Assembly (NCBI GenBank): GCA_023101885.1
Contig: JALPQD010000005.1
Coordinates: 7,122,584-7,186,583, forward strand
Direction: 5' to 3'
Length of the DNA stretch: 64,000 bases
Source: Typhlomys cinereus
Taxonomy: Eukaryota > Chordata > Mammalia > Rodentia > Platacanthomyidae
The position numbers and the translations under genes were made by a program. Below are positions 34,616 through 49,680 of this stretch, in pieces. The notes below the pieces were generated by a model. That model ran no database searches. It was not told the origin of the DNA and saw only the letters and a list, made by a program, of their open reading frames with translations. Every line of letters starts with the position of its first letter. Positions within the stretch are counted from its first letter, which is position 1.

Positions 34616-36701
34616 TAAAAAATAAACAAATAAAATTTAAAAATTTAAAATAATTATTTAAAACTGTTTCTCTAATCAATGCATACATCATTTAAACCCA
34701 TAGTTCTTTGCAGTATAATGCTGATCTCTCCTTTTTCTCAACACTTTCTGATTGATAATTAATGAGATCCTAATAAGGAAGAAAGACCTTTTATCTTTTT
34801 TCTTTTCAGAAGTATTAGTACAAAGGATGAATTTTATCGAATGGTTTTGAAGTGGTAAGAATTTCTGTACACAGGAAGGATCTGTCATCACTCAACAGCC
34901 CAAACGGTCACATGTCATCTATGCTTTCTGACATTCGATAAGTTTCAGTAAATACAGAGTGCTCATGATTGCAGAGTTATTCTTGCATTCAATTGTGCCA
35001 TTAGCGGATAATTTTTATTCCTCTCTTTTTGAATGTTTTTAAATATCCAGGCGAAGGAAACTTTAATGAGAGGCCACATGTTAGAGGAACTCAGAGAAGT
35101 CCACGTTGGCTACAGTTGTTTTGGTACAAGGTAAAGAGCAATGAGGAGCTAAAAAAATTAAATTATTTTTACAAGGATTTTAAATTTTCTTTTCAAGGTT
35201 ATGGAAGACCATTGAAATAATTTTTCTTGAAAGGCTCCGAACTGTTACTGCTTTGGCCTGGCGTATACATCATGTTATTACAAATTTGAACTTCTTTTTA
35301 TAAAGCCTTATAAGTATTTCTACATCTTTTATTTCTTTAGAAAGCCAATCTGTCACTGAAATATAAGAAAAGTAAAAAGCTTACATTATTATTTCCTAAG
35401 TTGAATGTGCTAAAGACTAGAGAATTCAAGTAATATATTGATAGTCACATTTACTTAGGACATAGATGACCCTAATGGCCTTTTTTCAAAAAAAAGCAAT
35501 TGTAACACTTCAGTAATAACTATGATAGAATTTATCATGAAAACAACTATTTAAAATTTAGGAGTATATTTTATCCCTCCAGTTATTAGTATGTAAATTT
35601 GTCTTTCTTTTTCATTTTATGAGTCCTACCCTGAGAATGTTTTTACATAGTTCACTTACTTCTGGTACTTTGTTGTATAGATAATCTTTCTATTTATCAA
35701 AAAATATTTCAAAATACAATGCCATTTTTTATTCCCCACTTAAATCTATATACAAACTCTTATGCTTATCTTGTTGAGTGTTTCAGAAAATCTGAACATA
35801 TCTGTCTCCTTGGTTCCATGGCTCTGCATTCTAAAGTTTCAGTTTTCACAGTCACCTACACTCCAAAAATATTAAATGGAGAATTTAGAATAAGCAGTTC
35901 ATGCATTTTAAATTGCATGATACTCAAAGTATAAGGAACAGTCCCATTATGGACCCTCTTACCCAGGATGGGAAGCATACCTTTGTCTATAGTCTAGTTG
36001 ACATGGTGTCTCTCCATACATCATCTCCTGTCCCTCTCAGTGATCAAGCCAAACACCATTGTTTGTCAGTGTTTGTTCCAGTGACCTTATATAATGGCCT
36101 CATCCTATGTCATGGCTCTCAAGCCAATTAGCTCACTTCATCTCACCAAGCAAGCATTTGAACATCCCACATAATCACAAGAAAAAAAGAATAACTACCA
36201 TACGGTATCTTGGAGAGAGACCACTGTGACATAACTTCCATTGTTATATATTGATAATGTTGTTCCATACTCTTGCTAATTATTGCTACTGATCTCTCAC
36301 TGTGTGTAATTTATGAATTAAGACTGATCATAGGTGTGCATATATAAAGAAGTAGTGTATTTGTGATTTAGTACTACCTGAAGTTTCAGATATTTACAGA
36401 GGTTTTAGAATTTATCCCATATAAACATAAGGGAACCGGTCTGTTGCTATGGTATTGACACAGAATTCCAGGAAGGACATCATGGGACCAGGACTCCAGC
36501 TACCACGCTACACAAGTCACTCTTGCATCTCTGGTGTCCTTGTGCTTTCCAGAGCTCAGCCAATGAACGAGCAGGGCAGACACTTGGCAGACTCATTCCT
36601 GAGACCCAAGACTCGTCAGTGGTTTATATTTGTCAATTTCTTTATACTCCAACGCAGCGTTGACTTTTTTTCTTCAAACTCCTTCTTTCTCTCTTGTTCT
36701 T
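34615..36701. other. Intronic sequence without recognised gene
   Basis: AT-rich and unique-looking. A stretch at 35683-35722 has a partial direct match at 37538-37585, described in the findings. Confidence 0.45.
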
Positions 36702-36812
36702 GTTCCACATGTGTATTTCTCAATTTTATGGCTTCCCTATACCTTCTTAACTCTGTTCATGTTTTCTCCCATATGTATGTCATCTAATATAATTGATGCC
36801 TCCTTAGTCCCA
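36702..36812 (+). repeat. Arm 1 of 111-bp inverted duplication
   Basis: It begins gttccacatgtgtatttctc and ends gcctccttagtccca. Its reverse complement occurs at 37327-37437 with a single mismatch. It belongs to no repeat family I know. Confidence 0.95.
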
Positions 36813-37267
36813 CCTTGGCAATTTTTTTTGGAAGATGCAGTCTACATACTGCTGCCATATTTTAAAATGACAAGAAACAAAACTGACAAAAAGTAGAAAG
36901 AGAAAAAATTTCAGAATAGATTTTCATGTAGTATAAAAAGTTCAAAGTTGACATAGACAAGAAAATAGATTAAAATATACATTTTGGTTGAGATCTGAAG
37001 GCATACATAAATATATAGGTAGATGATAAAAACCCACCTGTAATTCCTCAGGCTTTAAGTTAACAGTAAGAACTATTGTTGCTGATGAGGAAATGACCCC
37101 TCTGGAGTATACTGATGTGACGTTCAGAGTCCAGTGGGGCCCTAAGGGAGACTTCACAGCAGGTGGAGCCTTCAAAGCTTGTGAACGTGCTCAGCAGTTC
37201 CTTCTTTTCCTCGGTGGTGCACTGAAGCACAGTATCTCACTCTATTAAATGAATCTAAGAAGTGAGG

Positions 37268-37318
37268 CCTAGCTGGAGAAGTGGCTCAATATTAAAGGTA
37301 CCTGTGCAGAAACCTGAC
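37268..37318 (+). mobile_element. SINE head scrap beside inverted repeat
   Basis: ctagctggagaagtggctcaatattaaagg looks like a decayed B4/ID head directly left of arm 2. The body is missing. Confidence 0.5.
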
Positions 37319-37326
37319 AAGCTAAG

Positions 37327-37437
37327 TGGGACTAAGGAGGCATCAATTATATTAGATGACATACATATGGGAGAAAACATGAACAGAGTTAAGAAGGTAT
37401 AGGGAAGCCATAAAATTGAGAAATATACATGTGGAAC
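37327..37437 (-). repeat. Arm 2 of 111-bp inverted duplication
   Basis: It begins tgggactaaggaggcatcaa and ends catgtggaac. It is the inverted copy of 36702-36812, 514 bp away. The same 37-residue open stretch appears on opposite strands because the arms are so alike. Confidence 0.95.
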
Positions 37438-40400
37438 AACTACATGGTAAAGGAGAGAACAAGCTTCCAAAACTTGTTCTCTGATCTCCATGTTAAATAT
37501 TGCACATACCTGATCTCTTCTTACCACTTTCTGTTTCTTTGTATATATCTTTCTATTTATCAAGAGCAGATTTCAAAATACAATCTATCTGGTTTTGGTT
37601 CCCATACATGAATAAATAGTATATTTTTAAAGGTGATATTTTAGTTAAATTGCAAAAAGAAGAACTAAAATTGAAGTATCCACAACATCTAGTTTGTATT
37701 CCAAGATCTGTTTGGAAAAAAGAAATGTATATTTTTTTTATCATGAACTAGTTAAGGGACCCACACAAGTTTTGACTCTGCAGTGCCATCTCGATCTTAC
37801 TAAATAACTAATAGCTAATAGCAAATTAATCACAGCAGAGAAAAGTTTAGGTTCTCAGTGGGCTCTTAGTCATTGTGTGGTGAGTGTGCTGTGACAGAAG
37901 ATTCCTCAAAACCTTATAGGGGGTTTCCAGAGAATCAGAAATATTTTTGTGTTTATGACAAAACTAAGTCTAAAAGAAAGTATGTCTACCGAAAAGATTT
38001 TAGAGATAAACAAATTTACATTTACGTTTATGCTGATTGTCAAGCATTGTGGTGAACACAAGAAAAAGATATGCCCATAATGCAAATGTACAAATACTCA
38101 TATACATACAAATCCACATGAATGAAAGAGTAGATATATACTAATAGCATTTACCAGTGCAGTATTCACAATACTGCTGCATAGTGTGCTTCATTCCAAA
38201 ATGAAATCATCTCAAAAGGAGCATGGAAGTGCCATTCAGGAGGGCCTTGTGGACTTCATGTGTGAGACCCACAGTCACAATTCCTGGTTTCTAGAGATAT
38301 ACATTCAGGTAAAGAAAACTATGCCAATATCGCAACAAAGCTCAGAAATGGGAGAGAAGTGTAAGGAAAAGTTAATGTGGTCACAGAGCACTTACTTGTC
38401 AATATTAGAACAGCAAAAACTATCTTCTTATAAATGAAAGAAGATAAAATTCAGATGTGGATCATATAGACTTAAATCTAGTGATTAGATGGGTTTTATT
38501 AACCAAGGGTTTGCTTGAGAAATGAAAGCCATTGTTAAAATAGTGAGTGGGAATTACATTACAGTCAACAGTGATTTCTAAATTGAATTATGCAAATCTC
38601 TCCTTAAAACCTCTTTAGCTCCCTTGCAATGTATACAACAATCACATTTAAATTTCTTGTCTAACGGATCTTTCCCGTCATCTCTATCACTGTGCACGCC
38701 ACTTTATGAGGCATTGTGCTGAGTTTAAATTGACTTGAAGGTCTCAAGGCTGTGTCCTGTCCTATCACTTCTGCCTCAAAAATAGACACAGGTCAACATA
38801 ATTTTTTTTCTGAAAACAAAAGGAAGATATAGCTTACCAAGCAAAATTTAATCCAAGAATTACCAAGACCTCTTGGGAGCAACCCATCATCCTGTGCATT
38901 TTGGTGAGCATACTTCCTAAATTAGAGCTGAAAAGGTTTTCAAACAGACTATGGGCACACACAGGCAGAGCTCAGGGTCAGTTCCCAATGAATGAGCAAA
39001 AGGACTGTACTGGATGAACATCAAGATTAGGCAGATCTGGACATAACCCTATTCAATGAGGTTTTAGATAAGTTTTAATTGTTAGGGGGGTGAATTTAAC
39101 AAAGGAGGCTGTGAAGAAGCAAGTAAATCCAGGAGCAAAGCAGGAGGAAAAGGTGGTGGTGCAGCTGAAGGGAAAGAAGTGAACGCTGACCTAGGGTTAT
39201 AAAGTGATTGGAGCAAAGGAAGTCCGACAGGAGCCCCATCTTTATGAGCTAAGGATACCTTGTTATGTGACAAGAAACATGGCAATTGAATATGAAATAC
39301 ATTGCACCCTAAGAAGAAGCATAAAGGGAAGTACAATCTTATGAAAGTTAAGTGACTCTTATAACCAAATGCCCAGTGTAGACATATAGTGGAAGTTTGA
39401 AGTAATGTGATCAGTTTTATACTTAAATTTTTGTAAAGAAGACAGAATATCATTCCATTCTCAGACCTTGTTCAAAAGGAAATAAAGATAACACAAAAGG
39501 TGTGGTGAACCATAACAGAATTCAACCCATGTTCATTTCATAGACCTAGAATGTGGAGAATTTTAATAGCTGAATTTAAAATCTACAAAAGAATCAGAGA
39601 GTAGCTATAAGGGCACAACCAGTTTCTAGAACAGCAGGAGAGGGCTTTAAGGAAATTTCCATTAGCCATAATTATGAGAATTTTCCATTAACCTTGACAC
39701 TGGTTGCTTAAAAAAAAAAGGAAAGAAACTGAATAAGGTATTTTCCATTACAAAGTAGGTTCCTCTACCAGCTAACCCAGATCAAAACTGTACACGTCAA
39801 TTTGTATTATTAAAAAGTCTATTTGAATCTCACCTTGTCCAGTCTACCACAATGATTAACTAATTAACGAGTGTGAAATCACAGCCTGAAATGGAAAAGA
39901 GGTGAAGATGTAATTATATTGGAAAATTGATTAGTCGGCTTTATAGTCAACTAGCCTAAGTTTGAAATAAAATATAAAAAACGAGAAGGAGCAATTTGAG
40001 CAAGTTTAATAACATATATGGTTAAAAGGACCATTTTGACTAAAATGAAAATTTTTTCTTAATATTAGAAATGTGCTCATCGGTTTATGTTTACAAATAT
40101 TTTAATTTGTGTTTTCTATTTAGCAAACTAAGTTTAATGAACATAGCATGACAGCTAATAAAGATTAATTGAGAACTATGGAGAGAGACAATGGTCTATT
40201 TATTTGATTCCAACTTGTATAATTGTGCTTCTGTGCTGAGCACGTGCGCTTGGTGGGTGAATGGACAAGCACACAAACACACACGTTCTTTTCTTGTTGA
40301 AAATATGGGGTTCACACTAAGAAAAGCCTGATCAACAGTGAGGAGCCTGCAATGAAGTGCTCCACAGATGCAGTATGTGTGAGCACCAGACTTTCCATAA

Positions 40401-41240
40401 GGATTTTACTTAAAATTTAAAGATGAGTCAGTTTATTAATTTCAATGAAAATCTTAAATAATAATCAAAGAACCTAGCCAGGTATTGAGTCAACTAAGAG
40501 TATACAGAAATCATTTTGGTTTGAAGCACGTAGAAAGTCTCCCAAGTGAGTTAAGAATTAATTTGTTTAAATAATTACATCCCTTTAGTTAATGTAGAAA
40601 TAAACATCAGGAGAACAGCATAGCAAAACATATAGAAATGAGTCATTTATAAAATTTGTAGCTGAATGAGAGTTCAAAAGAACCTGTCGCACTGGCACAC
40701 GTGTGTGGCTTCAGACTCTGGGGGTGTAGTAATATAGAAAACGTTAATTATGATAAAGGCAATCAATTATACATCTTAAATATCTGTGTTTATTTCCAAT
40801 ATGACCTTCCAATAATAACTGCAGAAGTAAATGTGACATTCTTGATTATAATCCAAAGAAAATTACATGAGCTTTAAAATATTACCTAAAATATTCATGA
40901 AATTTTCAGCTTTTTTTTTTTTTTAGCAATATGAGCCTAACAAATGTTATTCTCCGATTCCTGTCTGGTTGATAGGTGCTGGCAATTTGTTCAATTTGTG
41001 CAAATGCAGGCACAACTTCCTCTCAATTAAGATAATGTGGATCGAAACAAGTTTCTCGAAATCCGCATGGGAGAACAGACAACCTACAAGGAAAAAAGCC
41101 TGCAAATCTTATTATGGTTAAGAAAACAGGACTATTTAGAAAGGAAAAAGAAAAGGAAATGGATAGGACATGAGAGCTGTCTCCAGGTAACTGAAGGGCT
41201 GTCATGTGGAATTGTGGTTCAAATTAGACTCCTGTAATTA
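37438..41240. other. Intronic sequence without recognised gene
   Basis: AT-rich sequence. TAAT-rich words occur at 39850-39880 and an A run at 39711-39719. Nothing else is supportable. Confidence 0.45.
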
Positions 41241-41640
41241 TTCATTCATCTAACAAATGTGTATTGAGCCCTCCCTACCTGCCAGACATCATTCCTGATG
41301 CAGGGCCAGTAGTAGTGAGCACAAAAGACAATCTCTTTTTCTTAAGGATCATGATGTGAATGGCTAAACTAGAAAAATACAAATAAATGATCAAGTGTCA
41401 GGTCATTTTATGGGAGCAATAAGTGTGGTGATAAAAGCCACTGTGGCAAGGTACTCTAGAGAGTCTGATGTTTGTGTGGTCAGCAAAGGATGCTCTGAAA
41501 ACTTATTGAGAAGCAGAAGTCAGTCAAATGGAAGTCTGAGTGCAGAGCACTCCAGGCAGAGCAAACGCCTAAGCATATGGCTGATATAATAAAAACACTG
41601 TGGTTGTGGAGAACAAGAACAAGGGACTATGGGTCTAGAG
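41241..41640 (+). mobile_element. Ancient mammalian interspersed repeat
   Basis: attcattcatctaacaaatgtgtattgagccctccctacctgccagac, followed by later phrases like gagcactccaggcagagcaa, is the layout of a common ancient mammalian LINE-type repeat. I do not name the family with confidence. Confidence 0.6.
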
Positions 41641-43585
41641 GAACATAGCACAAGGCAGATGGGCATCAATAGACCACAAATTTTTGGAAGCTGCTAAAGC
41701 AAAATGCTTTGCATCTTGGTTATGCACTCTTTCTCTAAACTTCCCATGCAGTTATATTTCTCAGTAGACTCATGAACATATGAACCTGACATGCCTTTGA
41801 AAGGAGAAAGCCATCATCTGGAACCTCTTCCAAGTGAACTCTAGTTCTTTATAGAAGACAGATGCAAACTATGCATGTTTTCAACGCAGAAGGATGAGGT
41901 GTGAAAGGTTTTGGAAGGTTTTCGTGAATAATAAGACATCCTTTTGTAAAGGAATGCACTGCAGGTTGTGTCAAACATCTTTTTGTTCAGGACCTGGCAT
42001 GATGAATGTAAGTTTTTGCAAGGAGGAACCATTTCCCTATTCTATCACCTTGACCTGTTCTTGTGAGGCCGTCCCAATGAAAACACAGTGAGAAATATAT
42101 TGTGTTCAGACTCAAATGCACTTGTACTTTCTCTTCTTGCCTTTAGGAGGAAGTCCATTATCTTGTGCAGACACAGTGCAGCATTGGAGACAAGATGACA
42201 TGGCATGCAGAGCAGGTCATGCAACATCAGGAGAGGACCAAGGACACCAGAGTACACCATCAAGGACCAGTCATTTGCCCACTACCAAGGTGTTTCTCAG
42301 ACGACTGCAATTAAACGAGGAGAATAACCACACCCCCAGCCAGCAAGCTGAACACCCTGCCAACTACAAAAAAAGGACCTAGCAACTTACTATTGCTTTG
42401 ACTCACTACACTGCGATATGCAGCAGTAGTTAAACAATACAGAAGTTGATACCATGTGCTGGAGTGTCCAATTCTACAGTATACAGATTGGAAGCCTTGC
42501 AAAACAAAGAACAGGCTCTTTCTAAAAGGTGGAAAATGCAAACCACAGTGTTGGGACAGGATTAAAATTCAGCGAGAACAATTTTACTGGGGACTAGGAA
42601 GGGAGCTGCCTGCATTACATTGCTAAGGAACAATTGGCAAGAACGTTGCTAGTGACAATTCAGAAGACAGGACTTACATAATGCACTTGTGAGTCTAACT
42701 ATGGAAATCTCTAGACAGAATGAAGAAACTGTCAGTTGAGTGTTCCTATCCAAGTATAACAAAGTACCGTAAGGCAGAAAAAACTAAACAAGGATGTATT
42801 TAATTTGCTAAGCAAATCAAAAATGCCCAGAGCCATTTAAGCTACAGAATAAAGCTATTATTTATAATTAGCCTCTCTCAGCTAGAAGTCAATTATCAAA
42901 GTACCTTACAGGATCACATCAAGAGTATTATGGTGAGACATTTCTAAGTCCTAGAAAGATTTAAGGCAGGTCCAAGTAGAATCTGTCGGATAAGCAGTAG
43001 GAGTATATATCTCTGAAGAACTTAGTTCTAAAGCGAAAGATACATGCAACATTGAAAGAAGGTTGTCTCAGAAAGAATCGCAGTTGTGATGTGGAGTCAT
43101 TACACTCTAGATAAAAAAATCTTTTGTGATGACATCACTGTAAGTTAGAATGAAGAGACAAATCAAAACAAACAGAAGAAAAGCACACATGGGATTCCTA
43201 TAGGCAGGTATACACTGAAAAAATTACCCAGGTGCCAAGTTGGTCCCTCACAAAGATGAAGCAAAATCAATCTCCAGGATCAGTATCCCAGAGGATTAGG
43301 CCAGAAGCAGAGCTGAGAAGTAGAAAACTACAATCAATCCAAAGACAGTAACACTCCCCTTCTTCCCACCATCTTACTAACTGTCCACACTCCTGATGGC
43401 TACTTGGCAATTCTGTCACTCGGTTGTCCCTTCATGCATGGAGCAGCATGTGAGTGGGCAGGATGCACCATAGTAGCCCACGTGGCATAGCTGCTGGCTG
43501 CTCAGTGCTGTCTGTTCATGGGCACTGGAGCCCTGGCTCTATTCTGGAGTGTGGGGTGGTGAGCCCAGGCGGGGAGGGCAGCAGG
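41641..43585. other. Intronic sequence without recognised gene
   Basis: Mixed composition. GC content rises from 43430 towards the zinc-finger remnant, and that part may belong to the same duplicated or retroposed segment. Confidence 0.4.
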
Positions 43586-45920
<2,335 letters not shown>

Positions 45921-48444
45921 TAATCTAAATCCCTAAATATCCATGCTTGTGCCCATAGACTACTCTTGTTGACAGCTTCAAGTGGTCATAGAAGAAAGTT
46001 TCCATGTTGAAGTGGAATATGTACTAAAGACATTTATATTTACCAGCAAAAATCCCTCATATCAAGTAGCTGTTGCTGTAGCATAGTATTTAACATGTAG
46101 CTTAGTCCTTAACTACAGAAGAACACCTGCATGATATCTTCCAAGCCTCTGGGAGAGCCCCGGAGCGGGAAATGAAAATATGTCAGAGAAAGGGATGGAA
46201 GGTTGTTATAACAACATCCTTCAGCAAACAACTGCTGTGAACATTTATAGTAACTCTGCTTCACAAGACTGGAATAATGTGATGGTAATATTATATGGGG
46301 GAATGTTTCTATTACATAGCAGAAGCAGCAAAATTAGAGGACTAGAGAACTGAAATTAGAGGGCCTCAGTGGCTATATTACCACACTAACCTTGTATGGT
46401 AAGCTTTCATTGGCAGAAGCTATGTATCATTTAATACATTCTAAATGATATACCTAATAGCCACAGGATAGTTGGCCACACTCAGAAGTGGGAAATAAAT
46501 GACTATTCGAGGAACCAAATCATTCAAAATAATCTGGCTCATTCCAAATCCTCACAATCACTGAAGTTCGAGTCAGGCAATCTGGAGAATAGAATGTTAT
46601 GTAGAAGTTACTCTACCATTGGACTTTGTTGCCAACCAGCATTAGAAAGAAATATTTGCTTGGTAATCTTTGAGATAACCTGTTAGGAAACCATTAATGA
46701 AGTATGAAAAAATAGCCCGAGGTAATGATTCCTTGTTCAGTGATATAAGAATTAATAAATTCCATTGAATATTAAAAAAAGAAGCTAACATACTCCATCC
46801 ATGAAAACATCTGCCAAACTGACCTTCGGAATCCCTGTCTTCTGTTTCTTGTTTCTGAATGACAGCATCGAGAACAGCATGCTGGGTAGCGTTTATGGCT
46901 AACAGATAAAAATTGCCTTTTACACAATCCTAGACCATGAGAAGCTGCATCCAAGGACTTTTCGGGCCTTTGGACCTAACACAGAGTCTAAGATCAGTGA
47001 AACTAAACCTAATCACAGGATGAGATGATGTATCAAAATGCATTGCATGTTGCTCTAATAAATAATCCACCTGATCAATTCAGGGAGAAAGGTATTATTC
47101 CAACTCATAAAGCCATGCTATGTCCTGCCATGTCAGGGAAGTTCTGGAAGCAAGAGACGAGGAATCTGATCATGTCATGTCCACTACCATGGCAGAGAGA
47201 TGGACCGGTTTGGGGGGTGCTTGCTTGCTGGGCTCAGCCACCTCTCTCCTCTTATATCATCCCAAGCCACCTGCCTAGGAGATGGCCTGCCACCTAATTG
47301 GCTGTGCCTTCCCATGGCAGTTATGCAAATGGAGAGAATCCCCCTTGGATGGGCTCAGAGACCTGCCTCTCAGGCATCAGGTTGACAATTAGTACCAACC
47401 CTACAGGTGCATCTTGGAAAGGGTAGATTCCTATTTAATTTGGGAGTTAAACTAATTACTGTGTCCAGAGAAAAGTGGATTCACTCTTTTTGTGACATAA
47501 TTTTAGAATTTTCATTAACAAATAGAAAATCTGCATCTACTTCCTGGCAATATGCTTACAACTTGATCAGAAGAACATGGTAGAGTGACAGCATATGCTT
47601 CAGAATCAGTCTCTTAGAGACCTTGACACTTGTATTCAGGTTCTGTATTTGTCCATTTTGCACACAAGCACAAAGTAGCCTTCATGACGACATGACAACA
47701 CAAGGCAAGAGAAGCTACAGACTCTGTGAGCAACTTTAGCAATTAGATTCACTCTACCTGATACTTCACACTTGCTAGTGCAGACATCTGGTCCATTTCC
47801 AGGTGTCCACCAATAGAGGGAAAGTGTATGAATGAGCCCCTCGGATACCAAAGGGAGTAGACAGACATGTGCATGTATGTGAGCTCAGCCCAGCTTTGCA
47901 CGATGCAGGACTGTGAACAAACAGATCATTTCCCTGATCACTCTGGGAAATGCATTAAACGTAGGCTGCAGTCTCATCTGAAAAAGAGTATAGTGTCATT
48001 TTCAGGGATACGGTTAAAAGTAAACAGTCGGTCTGTGCCTTCTAAACACTCAATGAGTAGGAATGAATACTGTGAATGCTTGTGATGCAATTAGCACATC
48101 AGAAGTGTGTAATATTAAATAACACACCCAAACAGTCCTCTAAAACAGGTTTCTGATGAGATTTTTCAGGCCAAAGTTCTTTTCTATATATTACCCTGCC
48201 TCTCTGTACGTATTAACCTTTCCCTAGGATATTTATTTCTTTGGAGGAAAAACACAGTTTTAAAATCAACAATTCATTTGTGTTAATAAATTATGTCAAT
48301 TTATTCCATGATATCTCTCTCATAGGACCAGATCATACATAAAACATGGATGAAGCTTATAAAAGATGATCTGTGGGTCAACTCTGTGGCAGGCTGCATT
48401 GCCTTGAAGTTCTAACATATTCATTGCTACTAGGAACGTTCAAG
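45921..48444. other. Intronic sequence without recognised gene
   Basis: Mostly unique-looking. The part at 47160-47400 (tgtcatgtccactaccatgg through ggcatcaggttgacaattag) resembles a further decayed minus-strand copy of the tgtcaacttgac-type repeats, with low certainty. Confidence 0.4.
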
Positions 48445-48800
48445 GACTGGAGGGATGGCTTCCTCAGGAAAGTGCTTATGGTACAAACATGAAGTCCTCA
48501 ATTAGAAACTCAGCAGAGAGAGAAAGAGCGGGCACAGCTGTGAAGACCTGCCAATATAGGACTAGGGAAATGGGAGTCCCTGGAGCCAATTGACCAGCCA
48601 GTTAGCTGAACCAGCAAGCTTCAGGTTCAAAGATGACCCTGATTCAAAACATAAAGTAAAGATGTGATTGAAGAAGATGGTGTGACTGGGGAAGACACTT
48701 GACATTAAACTCTGGCTCCCAAAAACTTGCATCCACATGTGAACATGCATTTGCTCATACATGAGCATGTACAGACACGTGCATTCAGGAATGGGTAATA
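48445..48800 (+). mobile_element. B4/ID-type SINE, old
   Basis: ggactggagggatggcttcc opens a decayed head. The body and the terminal gcatccacatgtgaacatgc and catgtacagacacgtgcatt follow the order of the copy at 60.5 kb. Confidence 0.65.
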
Positions 48801-49387
48801 TTTCTTCTGTCAAACTGCTGATCCATGGATCCAGCTAAATGAGCCAAATGATATTCACATGTTTTGCAGTTATAATGTGATTCTTACTTTTATTCCATTT
48901 TTATTACAAATTCCAAGGTTTTGACAATTTAATAACTGACACATAATTGATGCATGTAGAATTCCACTGCTAATTTTCATTTGCAGATAGGTCTAGAATA
49001 TAATATAGGATCTGGAAAATTTTAAATTGACTTATTCTTCTTTGATTGAGATCCATGCCAAGAAGAGTCAACTATTTCATATGTTAACTATCTGGTCACG
49101 TGGCTGAAGGAAAGAAAATGTGATATGCTGGTGACAAAAAAACTATGTATTCATTAAACCAGAAAAGGCTTATGAGACATTTATCAAAGTCTTCCTATAA
49201 ATTATGTAGTGTGCTATATGGTATATGTTTGTATTTTACCGAAGTAGCTATAATTGATAGCTTCACATCAAAAAAAATGAAGAATATCAAATATTTTTCA
49301 ATTTTCAATGTTAAGAGAGACGTATTTTGCATTTACTTAGTTACCTCATCATCTGACACATATTAACACATTAAAATAAGACAGACT
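48801..49387. other. Intronic sequence, nothing recognised
   Basis: AT-rich sequence without repeat or exon signature. Confidence 0.45.
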
Positions 49388-49545
49388 CAGGCCAATGAGA
49401 CCTCCTGGAGGGAGGCACTTGCTGTCAAGTCCGAAGACCTTTGTTCAGTTCCTGGAAGCCACATTGTGGAAGGAGAGAGAGTGAGTCACTTAAGTCATCC
49501 TCTGACTTCCAAAGAAATGTGTGCACACACCCAAATAAATAACAG
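49388..49545 (+). mobile_element. B4/ID-type SINE, short
   Basis: ggaggcacttgctgtcaagt, gttcagttcctggaagccac and tcctctgacttccaaagaaa lead to a cacacccaaataaataac end, the typical order of this SINE class. Confidence 0.72.
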
Positions 49546-49612
49546 AAACACAGATGTACTTATTCAAGTCATTCATGCTATTCTATTACTAAGAATCCAT
49601 CACAAGATTTAT

Positions 49613-49616
<4 letters not shown>

Positions 49617-49649
<33 letters not shown>
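49617..49649. repeat. (TG)n microsatellite
   Basis: About 33 bp of TG followed by a GA-rich stretch to 49680. Confidence 0.93.
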
Positions 49650-49654
<5 letters not shown>

Positions 49655-49680
49655 GAGAAAGAGAGAGGAAAGAGAGACAG

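Noticed and set aside
36630..36896. Shared 37-residue protein segment on opposite strands at 36.7 and 37.4 kb
   Set aside because: It reflects the 111-bp inverted DNA duplication, not two related genes. Neither frame has other support.
39082..39453. 123-codon minus-strand frame
   Set aside because: It is proline/phenylalanine-rich at the end, with no domain, no exon boundaries and no repeat explanation. It is compatible with chance.
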